This document shows, one piece after another, positions 15,171-22,847 of a DNA stretch of 30,473 bases. The DNA is from a virus. Below the pieces are notes generated by a model. It saw only the letters and a list, made by a program, of their open reading frames with translations. It ran no database searches and had not been told where the DNA came from. Where the stretch lies: positions 1 through 30,473 of the IMG/VR virus record IMGVR_UViG_3300032288_005111, one strand, 5' to 3'. The position numbers and the translations under genes are program-made. Positions within the stretch are counted from its first letter, which is position 1. Every line of letters starts with the position of its first letter.

Positions 15171-16091
15171 TTAGTTTACCGGTTTGTATAACATTGGTGC
15201 TTGACCATAAACAGGTAATTTACCGTCCCATTTGTTAATCCACTCTAATTGTAATAACATAGGGGTAATTGTTTGTTGTTTTAATCTATTTGCTTCAGAT
15301 TCTGCTTTTGCTGAAGTTAGCATTGCTTGTGCGTTACCTTCTGCTGTTGCAACTTTAATTTTTGCTTCTGCTTCCGCTTGTTTAACTTTATTTTCAGCCA
15401 TCAACGCACCTTGTACTGCATTGTTTTTGGCTTCGATCGCTTTCTTAAATGTTTCGGGGTAAACTAAGTTTGATGTTAGTTGATTAATTATAAACCCTTC
15501 TGGTAGTAAACTCGCATCTAATGTTTGGCGAACTTTTGTTTCAAATAATTGGCGATTGCTAATTAATTCCTCGGCCGTATACGCATTTGCGGTCATACGG
15601 AATGCATCGTAGATGTTAGTTTTCAAGAAACCATCTTCAATCTCACCTAAACTTCTACGGTACTTAGCGAATATTGCTGGGACTTTTTCTCTTTTTACTG
15701 AATAGTTTATAATTGGTGAAATATGAAATTCACTACCATCTTTTGAATTTACAATAAAAGCATTTTCACCAGTATATTCTTTGTGTTGAATGTATGTTGG
15801 AAATTCGTAGATATTGTGTGTTATTGGGTTATAAAACACCATACCCGTTACTTCGGTTACATCACTAACACCTTTATTATCACCATAAAGGTTAACTTTA
15901 ACACCTACGTGTCCTGCGTCAATCCTTTCGCAAGATTTAAAAAGAAACACTAATAGGAATAAACCTAAGATACCTGCACTTACTAATTTTGTCATTTGTT
16001 TAAATATTAATTGTTGTTCTAATTTTTTTTGTTGTAATTGTTTCTCGCGCTCTTCCATCTGACGCGCATACCTTTCCTCAAACGATTCCAT
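15171..16091 (-). CDS. SPFH/band-7 (prohibitin-like) membrane protein
   Basis: 306 residues. A charged N-terminal helix (MEEREKQLQQKKLEQQ) precedes one membrane segment, LVSAGILGLFLLVFLF (about 35-52), then the band-7 domain opening RIDAGHVGVKVNLYG. Next come FIVNSKDGSEFHISPIINYSV, LPEGFIINQLTSNLVYPETF, and a long Ala/Glu/Lys coiled coil (AENKVKQAEAEAKIKVATAEG) as in prohibitins and HflC/HflK. Such proteins form ring assemblies at the inner membrane and can regulate FtsH-type proteolysis. In a phage this may affect the host membrane or protease during infection, which is inference. It is one base from the next membrane protein gene. Confidence 0.9.
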   Translation of the reverse strand: MESFEERYARQMEEREKQLQQKKLEQQLIFKQMTKLVSAGILGLFLLVFLFKSCERIDAGHVGVKVNLYGDNKGVSDVTEVTGMVFYNPITHNIYEFPTYIQHKEYTGENAFIVNSKDGSEFHISPIINYSVKREKVPAIFAKYRRSLGEIEDGFLKTNIYDAFRMTANAYTAEELISNRQLFETKVRQTLDASLLPEGFIINQLTSNLVYPETFKKAIEAKNNAVQGALMAENKVKQAEAEAKIKVATAEGNAQAMLTSAKAESEANRLKQQTITPMLLQLEWINKWDGKLPVYGQAPMLYKPVN

Positions 16092-16092
16092 A

Positions 16093-16413
16093 TTATTTTG
16101 TTTTTTTAGTTACTGATTTCTTTCTTGTCTTTACAAAAGGTTCATCGCTTTTAACACCATCAAATTGTTTAGGATTTGGTTTTTTATTTTTTGGGTTTTC
16201 TTCTATTTTTAGAAAAAAATCATCAACCTTTAAATAATAAAATAAAATAAGCACAAGTAAAATACCCGCAACTCCGCCGAATATATTACGTATGGTGTTA
16301 GCAGCGGTTAAGAGTGGATAGATAGCATATTCAAGTGCTATTAAACAAAAAAACCCAACAACAATTGGTCCCAGTGCTTTAGACGATTTTATTTTTGTTA
16401 AAACTTCTTTCAT
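16093..16413 (-). CDS. Small membrane protein with two TM helices
   Basis: 106 residues from ATG 16413 (MKEVLTKIKSSKALG). An upstream in-frame ATG at 16461 would overlap the previous gene by 44 bp and is less likely. Two hydrophobic helices, IVVGFFCLIALEYAIYPLL and FGGVAGILLVLILFYYL, are followed by a basic, Lys/Pro-rich tail ending KSVTKKTK, presumably cytoplasmic. No family recognised. It lies directly before the band-7 gene, so the two membrane proteins are probably made together and could form a complex. Confidence 0.7.
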   Translation of the reverse strand: MKEVLTKIKSSKALGPIVVGFFCLIALEYAIYPLLTAANTIRNIFGGVAGILLVLILFYYLKVDDFFLKIEENPKNKKPNPKQFDGVKSDEPFVKTRKKSVTKKTK

Positions 16414-16417
16414 ATTA

Positions 16418-16660
16418 TTAATTTTTATCAGTATAATGATCCCAGTAAAATTTTCTAACAACAGAACCTAATTCAGCGTTATTAGGATACATGTTAATGT
16501 ATTTTCTTGGTATAGTTATGTGTGCATTATCGTTTATGTTTTCATAACAATTTTCACATAATTGTCCCGCACCTTCGATGTAACCAGTTCTTGTGTCTAT
16601 ATGATCTTCAAGATCATGTGGCGTTTCTTTACCACACATAACACATGTATCTTTTCCCAT
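16418..16660 (-). CDS. Small CxxC zinc-binding-type protein
   Basis: 80 residues. Two CxxC knuckles, C6-V-M-C9 (MGKDTCVMCGKET) and C35-E-N-C38 (GQLCENCYENI), are separated by a GYIEGAGQ turn, with His residues between them. This spacing fits a small zinc ribbon or treble-clef finger. A basic/aromatic tail (VVRKFYWDHYTDKN) follows. Likely first gene of the minus-strand operon that runs to 13122. Small zinc proteins of this kind in phages can bind nucleic acid or host proteins; no specific role can be read. Confidence 0.75.
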   Translation of the reverse strand: MGKDTCVMCGKETPHDLEDHIDTRTGYIEGAGQLCENCYENINDNAHITIPRKYINMYPNNAELGSVVRKFYWDHYTDKN

Positions 16661-16683
16661 AATTTAAAATTTACAAAATAAGA

Positions 16684-16707
16684 AAGGTTGGGCCATTACA
16701 GCCCAAC
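16684..16707 (-). terminator. Intrinsic terminator after lipoprotein gene
   Basis: GTTGGGC (16687-16693), loop CATTACA, GCCCAAC (16701-16707); read on the minus strand the stem is followed by CTTTCTTATTTTG. It sits just after the lipoprotein stop at 16711. Confidence 0.8.
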
Positions 16708-16710
16708 ACT

Positions 16711-16893
16711 TTATTTTACTGTTGTAGAATCAGTTGGAATTTTTGCTACAGTAGTGTCATTACCACTTACAGCACCACTATCAACCGCTACAGCAGTAGT
16801 TGAATCTGTTTGTTCAGTTGTGGCAGATCCTGAGCCACAAGATGCGATAGTCATTGTGATTACCGCAACTAGAAAATACGTGTATTTTTTCAT
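16711..16893 (-). CDS. Short lipoprotein
   Basis: 60 residues from ATG 16893 (MKKYTYFLVAVITMTIASCGSGS). The signal peptide ends in a lipobox, I-A-S-C19, and the mature part is a Thr/Ser/Val/Asp-rich tail (TTEQTDSTTAVAVDSG) without structure. The SCGSGS start resembles many small Bacteroidota lipoproteins. An upstream ATG at 16938 lies in terminator sequence and is rejected. Monocistronic: a -7 box lies at 16905-16898 and a terminator follows. Phage lipoproteins can block superinfection or alter the outer membrane; this is only a suggestion. Confidence 0.75.
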   Translation of the reverse strand: MKKYTYFLVAVITMTIASCGSGSATTEQTDSTTAVAVDSGAVSGNDTTVAKIPTDSTTVK

Positions 16894-16897
16894 TAAC

Positions 16898-16905
16898 CAA
16901 ATATA
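16898..16905 (-). promoter_or_regulatory. TAnnTTTG promoter -7 box before lipoprotein
   Basis: TATATTTG on the minus strand (16905-16898), four bases before the lipoprotein ATG, implying a nearly leaderless transcript. It matches the Bacteroidota sigma-ABfr -7 consensus TAnnTTTG. No convincing TTTG -33 box at the usual spacing was seen. Confidence 0.5.
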
Positions 16906-16920
16906 CGAAAAATTTTTGAA

Positions 16921-16951
16921 ATAAAAAAACCCCAACAAGGATGTCGGGGTT
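16921..16951 (-). terminator. Minus-strand intrinsic terminator
   Basis: Minus strand AACCCCGACA, loop TCCT, TGTTGGGGTT, then TTTTTTTATTT. The stem is 10 bp on the minus strand with one G-U wobble; on the plus strand that pair becomes an A-C mismatch and no T-tract follows, so the orientation is minus. Confidence 0.85.
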
Positions 16952-17035
16952 TAAGGTCTTTCGGTGGGTTCAACCCCACTTGATTTTAAAACGAAAAGGT
17001 AATCGGCAAAGAGAACCTCTGAGAGTATAAATATA
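16921..17035 (-). ncRNA. Candidate small RNA ending in strong terminator
   Basis: About 100 bases without an ORF, richer in G+C than the surroundings. Reading the minus strand: a TATTTATA element (17033-17026), an AGAG-GTT-CTCT hairpin (17020-17010), a GTGGG...CCCAC hairpin (16979-16964), then a 10-bp terminator stem and a T7 tract (16951-16921). No minus-strand gene ends here; the nearest, the ClpC-like gene, ends at 17886 on the far side of an opposing gene. A dedicated small RNA is the simplest reading, though the terminator could serve read-through from the ClpC-like gene. Confidence 0.4.
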
Positions 17036-17086
17036 TAAATTTTAACAAAAAGTTTGGTTTTTTTTATTAATTTCAAGAAAATATTC

Positions 17087-17094
17087 TATATTTG
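17087..17094 (+). promoter_or_regulatory. TAnnTTTG promoter -7 box before peptidase
   Basis: TATATTTG at 17087-17094, 20 bases before the peptidase ATG at 17115, matches the Bacteroidota -7 consensus. A TTTG at 17053-17056 is about 30 bases upstream, too far to be a standard -33 box. Confidence 0.55.
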
Positions 17095-17114
17095 CACTCT
17101 AAAATAATATAAAA

Positions 17115-17912
17115 ATGGAAAATTACGTGAATATGGGTCTTATAACTGATTTATTATCAGTACCTTCTGAGACATTTGATGAATGGGATATGGTTTTTTT
17201 CTTGTCCAAGTATTTGGACAAAATGGATTATGAGTACGATGTCGATGAATATGGTAACATTTTTGTGACAAAAGGAGACGCCTCTAAAAAACCATTAGTG
17301 TGCGCTCACATTGATACTGTACATAAAAAAACCACAATTAATATTCGTGAGGTTTGGTTACCTAGAACTAGTTGCTACGGTCAAAAATATGACCAAAACG
17401 AGACCCTATTATGTTTAAAGGGTTATGGTGATGATGGTAATGAGACCGGCTGTGGTGGTGACGATAAATGCGGAATCTACGTATGTTTAGAACTTTTAAA
17501 ACGAGTTGAGAACATTAAAGTGGCATTCTTCGTATCTGAAGAAATTGGTTGCATTGGTTCGAGCAAATGTGATGCTGATTTTTTCAATGATGTAGAATAC
17601 GTAGTATCGTATGATGGCCCTGGAAATAGATTAGTTACTGAAGTATGTAACGGAGTTAGGGTGTTTGATAGAGACAGTAAGTTTTTTGAAGTTGTTTCGA
17701 AAACATTTGACGAAATCAATTACGAACCAGTATATGGAAATCACCCATATACTGACATTTACATGATCAAAAAACGATTTAATATTGATGGTGTTAATTT
17801 ATCTTGTGGCTATTATAATATGCACTCACCTTCAGAATATGTTTGTGTCGACGACTTAAATAAAGCCATCGACACGGGATTAAATTTAATCAGAAATCTT
17901 AGCGAGAACTAA
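17115..17912 (+). CDS. M20/M42-like zinc metallopeptidase
   Basis: 265 residues. Metal-site motifs in order: CAHIDTV (H65, D67), GCGGDDKCG (D116), SEEIGCIGSS with E142-E143 as catalytic/metal acids, SYDGPG (D167), and YYNMHSPSEYV with H237. All residues of a two-metal aminopeptidase/PepT-like site are present. Length is below the usual ~350-400, and the lid/dimerisation domain appears to be absent. No signal peptide, so it is cytoplasmic and probably trims small peptides or an amide-linked substrate. Own promoter box upstream. Its 3' end overlaps the convergent ClpC-like gene by 27 bp with no terminator between. Confidence 0.85.
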   Translation: MENYVNMGLITDLLSVPSETFDEWDMVFFLSKYLDKMDYEYDVDEYGNIFVTKGDASKKPLVCAHIDTVHKKTTINIREVWLPRTSCYGQKYDQNETLLCLKGYGDDGNETGCGGDDKCGIYVCLELLKRVENIKVAFFVSEEIGCIGSSKCDADFFNDVEYVVSYDGPGNRLVTEVCNGVRVFDRDSKFFEVVSKTFDEINYEPVYGNHPYTDIYMIKKRFNIDGVNLSCGYYNMHSPSEYVCVDDLNKAIDTGLNLIRNLSEN

Positions 17913-19904
17913 CATGTTTTTTCGATAAACTAATTTGTAGTTTTTATTTTCTTTGATGGTACCTCTTAGTATTTCATCGCTTAAATAATCTTCGCATAAA
18001 GATTGGATAATCCTTTTAACAGGTCTAGCACCATATTCTTCTTGCTTATTTCTATTTAGAATCTCTTCAATTACACTATTGTCAAATTTGATATTATAGT
18101 TTTTGTCGTTTAATCGTTTTGCTAATTTTGAAATTTCTAAACTAATAATTGATTTTAAAGAATCTTCATTTAGTTTATTGAACAAAATAACGTCATCAAC
18201 TCTATTTAAAAATTCTGGATTAAACTGTTGCTTAAGGGCTTTTTGTATCATCGTTTTTCTAACCTCATACTTTTGTTCTTCACTTGAGTTTGTTGAGAAC
18301 CCAACGCCATTACCGAATTCAGAAACTCTTTTGGCTCCAACGTTTGATGTCATTACAATTAACGTGTTAGTGAAATTTACTTTTCTACCAAACGAATCAG
18401 TAACATGTCCCTCATCTAAAATTTGTAATAGGATATTGAACACGTCTTTATGTGCCTTTTCAATTTCGTCAAATAAAATAACCGAAAATGGATTATTCTT
18501 AACTTTTTCAGTTAATTGACCGCCCTCATCATAACCAACATAACCTGGAGGAGCACCAACTAATCTTGAAACAGCATGCTTCTCCATGAACTCACTCATA
18601 TCAATTCGAATAACTTTATCCGCAGATCCAAATATCAATTCGGCCAATATTTTAGCAAGGTACGTTTTACCAACACCTGTTGATCCCATAAATATGAAAG
18701 AACCAATAGGTTTTTGACCATCTTTAATACCCACCCTATTTCTTCTGATTGCTTTTGATATTGTTGCGATTGCTTCTTCTTGACCAATTACTCGTTCAGA
18801 TAATTTAGTTTCTAAATTTAATAAGTTTTGGGTTTCTTTATCATCTAATTTAGATATTGGTACGCCTGTCATAAACGTAACCATTTCATAAACATCATCA
18901 ACAATAACAGGAATTCTATTATCCCTTTGACTTTCGGCCCACTTTTCTTTTTCGGTGTCCAGTTTTTTCATCACCTTCCTTTCTTCGTCTCTAAGTTTTG
19001 CCGCTTGTTCGTAATTTTGTGTTTTAACTACTTCTAGTTTTTTATCACGAATGTTGTCAACGTCTTTTTTTAATTTTTCAATTGCCTCAGGAACTTTAGT
19101 GATAACTCTTTTTTCTGAACCCAATTCATCTAAGATATCGATTGCTTTATCTGGGAATTGTCTATCCGTAATATATCTACTAGCCAGTTTAACAACAGTT
19201 TCAACAACATTTTCACCATATGATACTCTGTGATAATCTTCATATGAAGATTTTAAATTTTTTAATATTTCAATTGTTTCGTTTTCAGTTGGTTCCTTTA
19301 AAATTATTTTTTGAAACCTTCTTACTAATGCACCGTCTTTTTCAATGTGTTTTTTAAACTCATCAAAAGTCGTTGCACCAATACATTGAATTTCACCTCT
19401 AGCCAATGCTGGTTTTAATATATTGGCGGCATCCATTGATCCGGAAGCGTTTCCTGCACCAACCATTGTATGTAATTCGTCAATAAAAAGAATTACTTGT
19501 GGGTTCTCAGACAATTCATGTAATATTGCTTTTACTCTTTCTTCAAACTGGCCACGATATTTTGTGCCAGCAACTAAAGATGTTAAATCTAATGATACCA
19601 ATCTTTTATCTAAAAGGTTTGTTGGACAATTTCCTTTTGTAATCATTAATGCTAATTTCTCAACAAGCGCCGATTTACCAACACCAGCATCACCAACAAT
19701 AACCGCGTTATTTTTTTTCTTCCTAGATAAAATTTGTGCAATTCTTTTTACCTCAACATCTCTACCAACAATAGGGTCTATTTTACCTTCTTCCGCTAGT
19801 TTGTTTAAATCTCTTGAAAAGTTATCAAGAATAGGTGTTGTTGAATTGTTTTTTTTGTTCTTAGGGTTTGTTTTGGGACCGTCCTCAAAAAAATCTACTG
19901 ACAT
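17886..19904 (-). CDS. ClpC-like AAA+ ATPase lacking N domain
   Basis: 672 residues with two AAA+ modules. D1: Walker A GDAGVGKSA (71-79), Walker B VILFIDELH (137-145), pore segment KYRGQFEER. A UVR-type coiled coil (about 277-312, QNYEQAAKLRDEERK) marks the ClpC group. D2: Walker A GSTGVGKTY (407-415), Walker B VILFDEIEKAH and NRVDDVI. The usual ~150-residue N-terminal Clp domain is replaced by a short acidic/Asn-rich lead. The loop FGNGVGFSTN carries VGF (534-536) where ClpC/ClpA have the ClpP-binding tripeptide, so it could dock host ClpP. It is divergent from an Hsp20 gene, with a -7 box upstream. Confidence 0.9.
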   Translation of the reverse strand: MSVDFFEDGPKTNPKNKKNNSTTPILDNFSRDLNKLAEEGKIDPIVGRDVEVKRIAQILSRKKKNNAVIVGDAGVGKSALVEKLALMITKGNCPTNLLDKRLVSLDLTSLVAGTKYRGQFEERVKAILHELSENPQVILFIDELHTMVGAGNASGSMDAANILKPALARGEIQCIGATTFDEFKKHIEKDGALVRRFQKIILKEPTENETIEILKNLKSSYEDYHRVSYGENVVETVVKLASRYITDRQFPDKAIDILDELGSEKRVITKVPEAIEKLKKDVDNIRDKKLEVVKTQNYEQAAKLRDEERKVMKKLDTEKEKWAESQRDNRIPVIVDDVYEMVTFMTGVPISKLDDKETQNLLNLETKLSERVIGQEEAIATISKAIRRNRVGIKDGQKPIGSFIFMGSTGVGKTYLAKILAELIFGSADKVIRIDMSEFMEKHAVSRLVGAPPGYVGYDEGGQLTEKVKNNPFSVILFDEIEKAHKDVFNILLQILDEGHVTDSFGRKVNFTNTLIVMTSNVGAKRVSEFGNGVGFSTNSSEEQKYEVRKTMIQKALKQQFNPEFLNRVDDVILFNKLNEDSLKSIISLEISKLAKRLNDKNYNIKFDNSVIEEILNRNKQEEYGARPVKRIIQSLCEDYLSDEILRGTIKENKNYKLVYRKNMLVLAKISD

Positions 19905-19919
19905 GCTTTAATATTTTAA

Positions 19920-19927
19920 CAAACATA
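19920..19927 (-). promoter_or_regulatory. TAnnTTTG promoter -7 box before ClpC-like gene
   Basis: TATGTTTG on the minus strand (19927-19920), 15 bases before the ATG at 19904, fits the Bacteroidota -7 consensus. The -33 side is only a T-rich stretch. The 146 bases between 19904 and 20051 otherwise hold only AT-rich divergent control sequence. Confidence 0.5.
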
Positions 19928-20050
19928 ACTAAATTTTTCGATAAAAAAAAGATAACGACAAAAAGACATTTTAATTAAAAAAAACATGTCAACTTGTCTA
20001 AAGTAATTGTTTGGTAAATTTTTTGATAAATGTATAAAAAAATATATATT

Positions 20051-20413
20051 ATGATTTACGGAAATTCAATCGACAGGATTTTTGATTCACTTATTCCTAA
20101 AACAGTTACTACTAGTTCTAACAACTCAACTAGATTAGTAACAACAGAAAGTGAATATAAAGTTTTAATTGCTGTTCCAGGTTTAAAAAAGGATGACGTT
20201 AAAATATCAACCAAAGAAGGTATTCTAACAATACAATACGAGCGTTCATCAGACCTAGAGTTTAGTTTTGTGGAATCATTTAAAAAATACTACACGCTCC
20301 CAGATGATTCCGACGAAAAAAATATAACTGCTAAGGTTGAAAATGGTATATTAGAAATAGTGTTACCAAAGAGTAAGAAAAAACAAATTGAAAGATTGAT
20401 TACGGTGTATTAA
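20051..20413 (+). CDS. Small heat-shock protein (Hsp20)
   Basis: 120 residues from ATG 20051 (MIYGNSIDRIFDSLIPK), the usual Hsp20-type opening; an in-frame ATG at 20030 would add MYKKIYI. The alpha-crystallin domain covers about residues 28-112: EYKVLIAVPGLKKDDVKIS, YTLPDDSDEKNITAKVENGILEIVLPK. The A-x-x-x-NGxLxI-x-x-PK motif is intact. A very short C-terminal tail (KKKQIERLITVY) retains an I/L-x-I/V-like anchor. It would hold unfolded proteins, and the divergent neighbouring ClpC-like ATPase could process them. Hsp20 genes occur in T4-type cyanophages and other large phages. Confidence 0.9.
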   Translation: MIYGNSIDRIFDSLIPKTVTTSSNNSTRLVTTESEYKVLIAVPGLKKDDVKISTKEGILTIQYERSSDLEFSFVESFKKYYTLPDDSDEKNITAKVENGILEIVLPKSKKKQIERLITVY

Positions 20414-20463
20414 TTTCCTTTTTTCAACTTTTTTATGTATATTATGGTTAATAAACTATTTTT

Positions 20464-20709
20464 ATGGCTATAGTATCAGAAAGTATTGAAGGAAAAGTGA
20501 TTAATGTTTCTATTAGTTCAACTAACCTTAAATCTGCGTCTTACAATACCGAAACCTCGGTTTTAACGGTAAATTTCAATAATGGTGGTATTTATGAATA
20601 CCAAAACATACCCTGGGAACTCTTTACGAAATTTCGTATGAGCGATTCTCAAGGTAAGTTTCTTAATCAAAAGATTAAGGGTACATACCAACATACGAAA
20701 ATTAAATGA
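20464..20709 (+). CDS. KTSC-domain protein
   Basis: 81 residues. The conserved KTSC order is visible: SISSTNLKSASYNTETSVLTVNF, NGGIYEYQNIPWELFTKF, and SDSQGKFLNQKIKGTYQH. KTSC proteins are small and found in phages and bacteria; some are fused to lysyl-tRNA-synthetase- or protease-related domains, but their biochemical role is unknown. Its TGA overlaps the ATG of the nucleotidyltransferase-like gene (ATGA at 20706), so the two are cotranslated. A stretch of about 50 AT-rich bases before it probably holds a promoter, but no consensus was found. Confidence 0.8.
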   Translation: MAIVSESIEGKVINVSISSTNLKSASYNTETSVLTVNFNNGGIYEYQNIPWELFTKFRMSDSQGKFLNQKIKGTYQHTKIK

Positions 20710-21509
20710 TTAAAAAGACGTTAATAGAACAATTAATAGAAAAGTCAAACCCAGAAATGGATGATAAGATTGTTAAATCTTTCCAAATGAAAGACGAATT
20801 ATCTTCTGATATTTTCGAAAAATCTGACGATTCTTACAAAATGAATAAAGGTGTTAGGGACAAACTAATCGACGTCTCTAACGCCTTTTTAGATTTTATT
20901 GATATAGATTTCTTCGTACATGACATAGTATTAACCGGATCTTTAGCAAATTATAACTGGTCCGAGTTTTCGGATGTTGATTTGCACATTTTAATCGATT
21001 TAGATGAGGTTGATGGTGACAAACAATCAGATTCTCCAAAATTACACACAATAGTTAAAGAGTTTTTCGACTTAAAAAGACAAGCGTGGAATGGTTCACA
21101 TGACATTAAAATCAAAGGATATGAAGTAGAAGTTTATGTTCAAGATGTTGATGAGAAGCATTTGTCATCAGGGGTTTATTCCATTTTAAACAATAAATGG
21201 GTTGTTGAACCTAAAAAAATTGAGTCGGCTTCGGATATTGACGAAAGAAAAATTAAAGAAAAAGCAGAAGATTTTATCGATTTAATTGACCAATACGAAG
21301 AAAGACATAAAAACGGTGAAGACGTAACTGTTGAAATAGACAATCTAAGAAAGAAACTTAAAAAATTCAGACAAAGTGGTCTAGATGACGGTGGGGAGTA
21401 CTCCTACGAGAACCTAGTTTTCAAATTATTGAGAAGAAACGGGTATATCGGGAAGATGTTGGAACTAAAAAACTATTCAATCGACAAGAAATTATCCGTA
21501 GAGCAATAG
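20706..21509 (+). CDS. Nucleotidyltransferase-fold phage protein
   Basis: 267 residues. The pol-beta-type signature is LTGSLANYNWSEFSDVDLHI: Gly78-Ser79 and the metal Asp pair D90-x-D92 are present. A third acidic residue may be in YEVEVYVQDVDE. The N-terminal 60 residues are helical and the C-terminal third is a charged coiled coil (ERHKNGEDVTVEIDNLRKKLKKF). Proteins of this type are common near the head genes of large T4-type phages; the substrate (RNA, nucleotide or protein) is unknown. Overlaps the KTSC gene by 4 bp; a weak terminator covers its stop codon. Confidence 0.75.
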   Translation: MIKKTLIEQLIEKSNPEMDDKIVKSFQMKDELSSDIFEKSDDSYKMNKGVRDKLIDVSNAFLDFIDIDFFVHDIVLTGSLANYNWSEFSDVDLHILIDLDEVDGDKQSDSPKLHTIVKEFFDLKRQAWNGSHDIKIKGYEVEVYVQDVDEKHLSSGVYSILNNKWVVEPKKIESASDIDERKIKEKAEDFIDLIDQYEERHKNGEDVTVEIDNLRKKLKKFRQSGLDDGGEYSYENLVFKLLRRNGYIGKMLELKNYSIDKKLSVEQ

Positions 21510-21525
21510 TTAGCGCTATTTTTTT
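21503..21525 (+). terminator. Weak terminator at end of nucleotidyltransferase gene
   Basis: AATAG (21505-21509), loop TTAGCG, CTATT (21516-21520) followed by TTTTT. The stem is short and includes the TAG stop. It may only weaken transcription into the virion block. Confidence 0.4.
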
Positions 21526-21537
21526 GCTTTTCTTTTG

Positions 21538-21545
21538 TATTTATA
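21538..21545 (+). promoter_or_regulatory. TATTTATA element before virion gene block
   Basis: TATTTATA, 34 bases before the ATG at 21580. The same octamer stands 3 and 5 bases before the terminase and portal ATGs. It is the reverse complement of the T4 late-promoter core TATAAATA, so if it is a promoter the strand sense would differ from T4. Confidence 0.3.
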
Positions 21546-21579
21546 GGATAAGAATAACCTTATATATAATTTAAAAAAA

Positions 21580-22845
21580 ATGGGAGATTTAAAACCTCTA
21601 GGTAGTGAAAAACTTCAAGGAGACAACAAATTAAAAAGAATACTTGAACTTACATACTACAATGAAAGTAAGAATAACGCCACAACATCAAACAAACCAG
21701 AATTAGTAAAGGAAGGTAAGAACGGTGTTTATGGTATAGTTAAAGAAAAAGACGGATACCACGTAAAGAAGGGGTTAACCGAATCTACTCTTGATTATAT
21801 CGGAGGTATGTTCATGAAAAATAAAAATAAATTTAATTCATATGCTGAAGCATTAAAGAGATTAGAACTTATCAAATCTCAAGAATTGCAAGAAGCAACA
21901 AACTATGTTTTAAAAACAAATAAACCTAAAACTGAAGCCCCGATGCCAGCACCTTCTTTTGATAGTGCACCAGCACCGTCAGCAGGTGAACCTGCTCCTG
22001 CGCCAGCAAGAGCAGAAGAACCGGCTTTACCGCCTTCGGATTCCGAAGAAACTGGTGACGAAGCACCAGAAGGTGATATGGGTGGCGATATGGGTGGCGA
22101 TATGGGTGGTGAAGGTGGTCCTGAACACATGAAAGAGGTTCAGAGATTAAGTGGTAAACTTGGTCAAGCGATCAGAGAAGTTCAAGACGACATGGAAAGT
22201 GACGACGTTAAATACGTTATTAACATGTTGTTGTCTGCTGTTAATTTAGAAAAATTATCTGAAGAAGATAAAGAAGAAATTGTTGACAAGTTTGAACCAG
22301 AAGAAGGTCAACCTGGTGACGAAACATCTTACGGTGACGAAGAGGAGTTTAAAGCAGAAGAAGAACCGATTCCAGCACCAGAAGGTGAAATGGACGAAAC
22401 AATGAGTAGTTTAGAAGAATTAATTAATACCGATTTTGACCTAAGTGGTGACAAATCTGATATGGACGAATATTTTTACTTCGATCCAGAAAATGAAACT
22501 GGTGATGAACCTGTTGCTCCTAGATATAAATCAGTTAGTGGTGATGATATGCCAAATAGATTAACTACAAGTTCTAAAATGAACGGTACATGGTATAACG
22601 ATAAAGATGACGCGTATGGTGATTTTGATGGCGCTGATTATGATGAAGAAGATTTTGATGATCACGATTCTTATATGAGTAAGCACGGTGATTCAAATGT
22701 GGATTTGAGATATAAACCTGACTTTGAAAGACATAAACCTATTAAAGTTAGAACACTAAAGAAAAAGGACGATCTTGACATTACTCCAGAATTAACTGAA
22801 ATTAATGAAGCGATCAAAACAACATTAAGCAAATACTTTGAATAA
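21580..22845 (+). CDS. Acidic virion-block protein with Gly/Pro linkers
   Basis: 421 residues, first gene of the head/packaging block; family seen in large phages but without an assigned function that I can name. An N-terminal globular part (residues 1-105) includes GKNGVYGIVKEKDGYHVKKG, a small strand-turn unit. Then come a Pro/Ala linker (APMPAPSFDSAPAPSAGEP), a triple GGDM repeat, a helical segment KEVQRLSGKLGQAIREVQDD, and very acidic stretches ending in a helical tail. Composition is strongly acidic and low complexity, like a scaffold or head-associated protein. Precise role unknown. Followed by the next gene after two bases. Confidence 0.7.
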   Translation: MGDLKPLGSEKLQGDNKLKRILELTYYNESKNNATTSNKPELVKEGKNGVYGIVKEKDGYHVKKGLTESTLDYIGGMFMKNKNKFNSYAEALKRLELIKSQELQEATNYVLKTNKPKTEAPMPAPSFDSAPAPSAGEPAPAPARAEEPALPPSDSEETGDEAPEGDMGGDMGGDMGGEGGPEHMKEVQRLSGKLGQAIREVQDDMESDDVKYVINMLLSAVNLEKLSEEDKEEIVDKFEPEEGQPGDETSYGDEEEFKAEEEPIPAPEGEMDETMSSLEELINTDFDLSGDKSDMDEYFYFDPENETGDEPVAPRYKSVSGDDMPNRLTTSSKMNGTWYNDKDDAYGDFDGADYDEEDFDDHDSYMSKHGDSNVDLRYKPDFERHKPIKVRTLKKKDDLDITPELTEINEAIKTTLSKYFE

Positions 22846-22847
22846 TA

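Noticed and set aside
16960-16985. tRNA T-arm-like GTGGGTTCAACCCCAC
   Set aside because: The loop is 6 bases when the stem pairs fully, and no matching acceptor stem, D-arm or anticodon arm is found at tRNA spacing on either side.
17053-17056. TTTG as -33 box for the peptidase promoter
   Set aside because: It is about 30 bases upstream of the TAnnTTTG box; the usual spacing is about 20.
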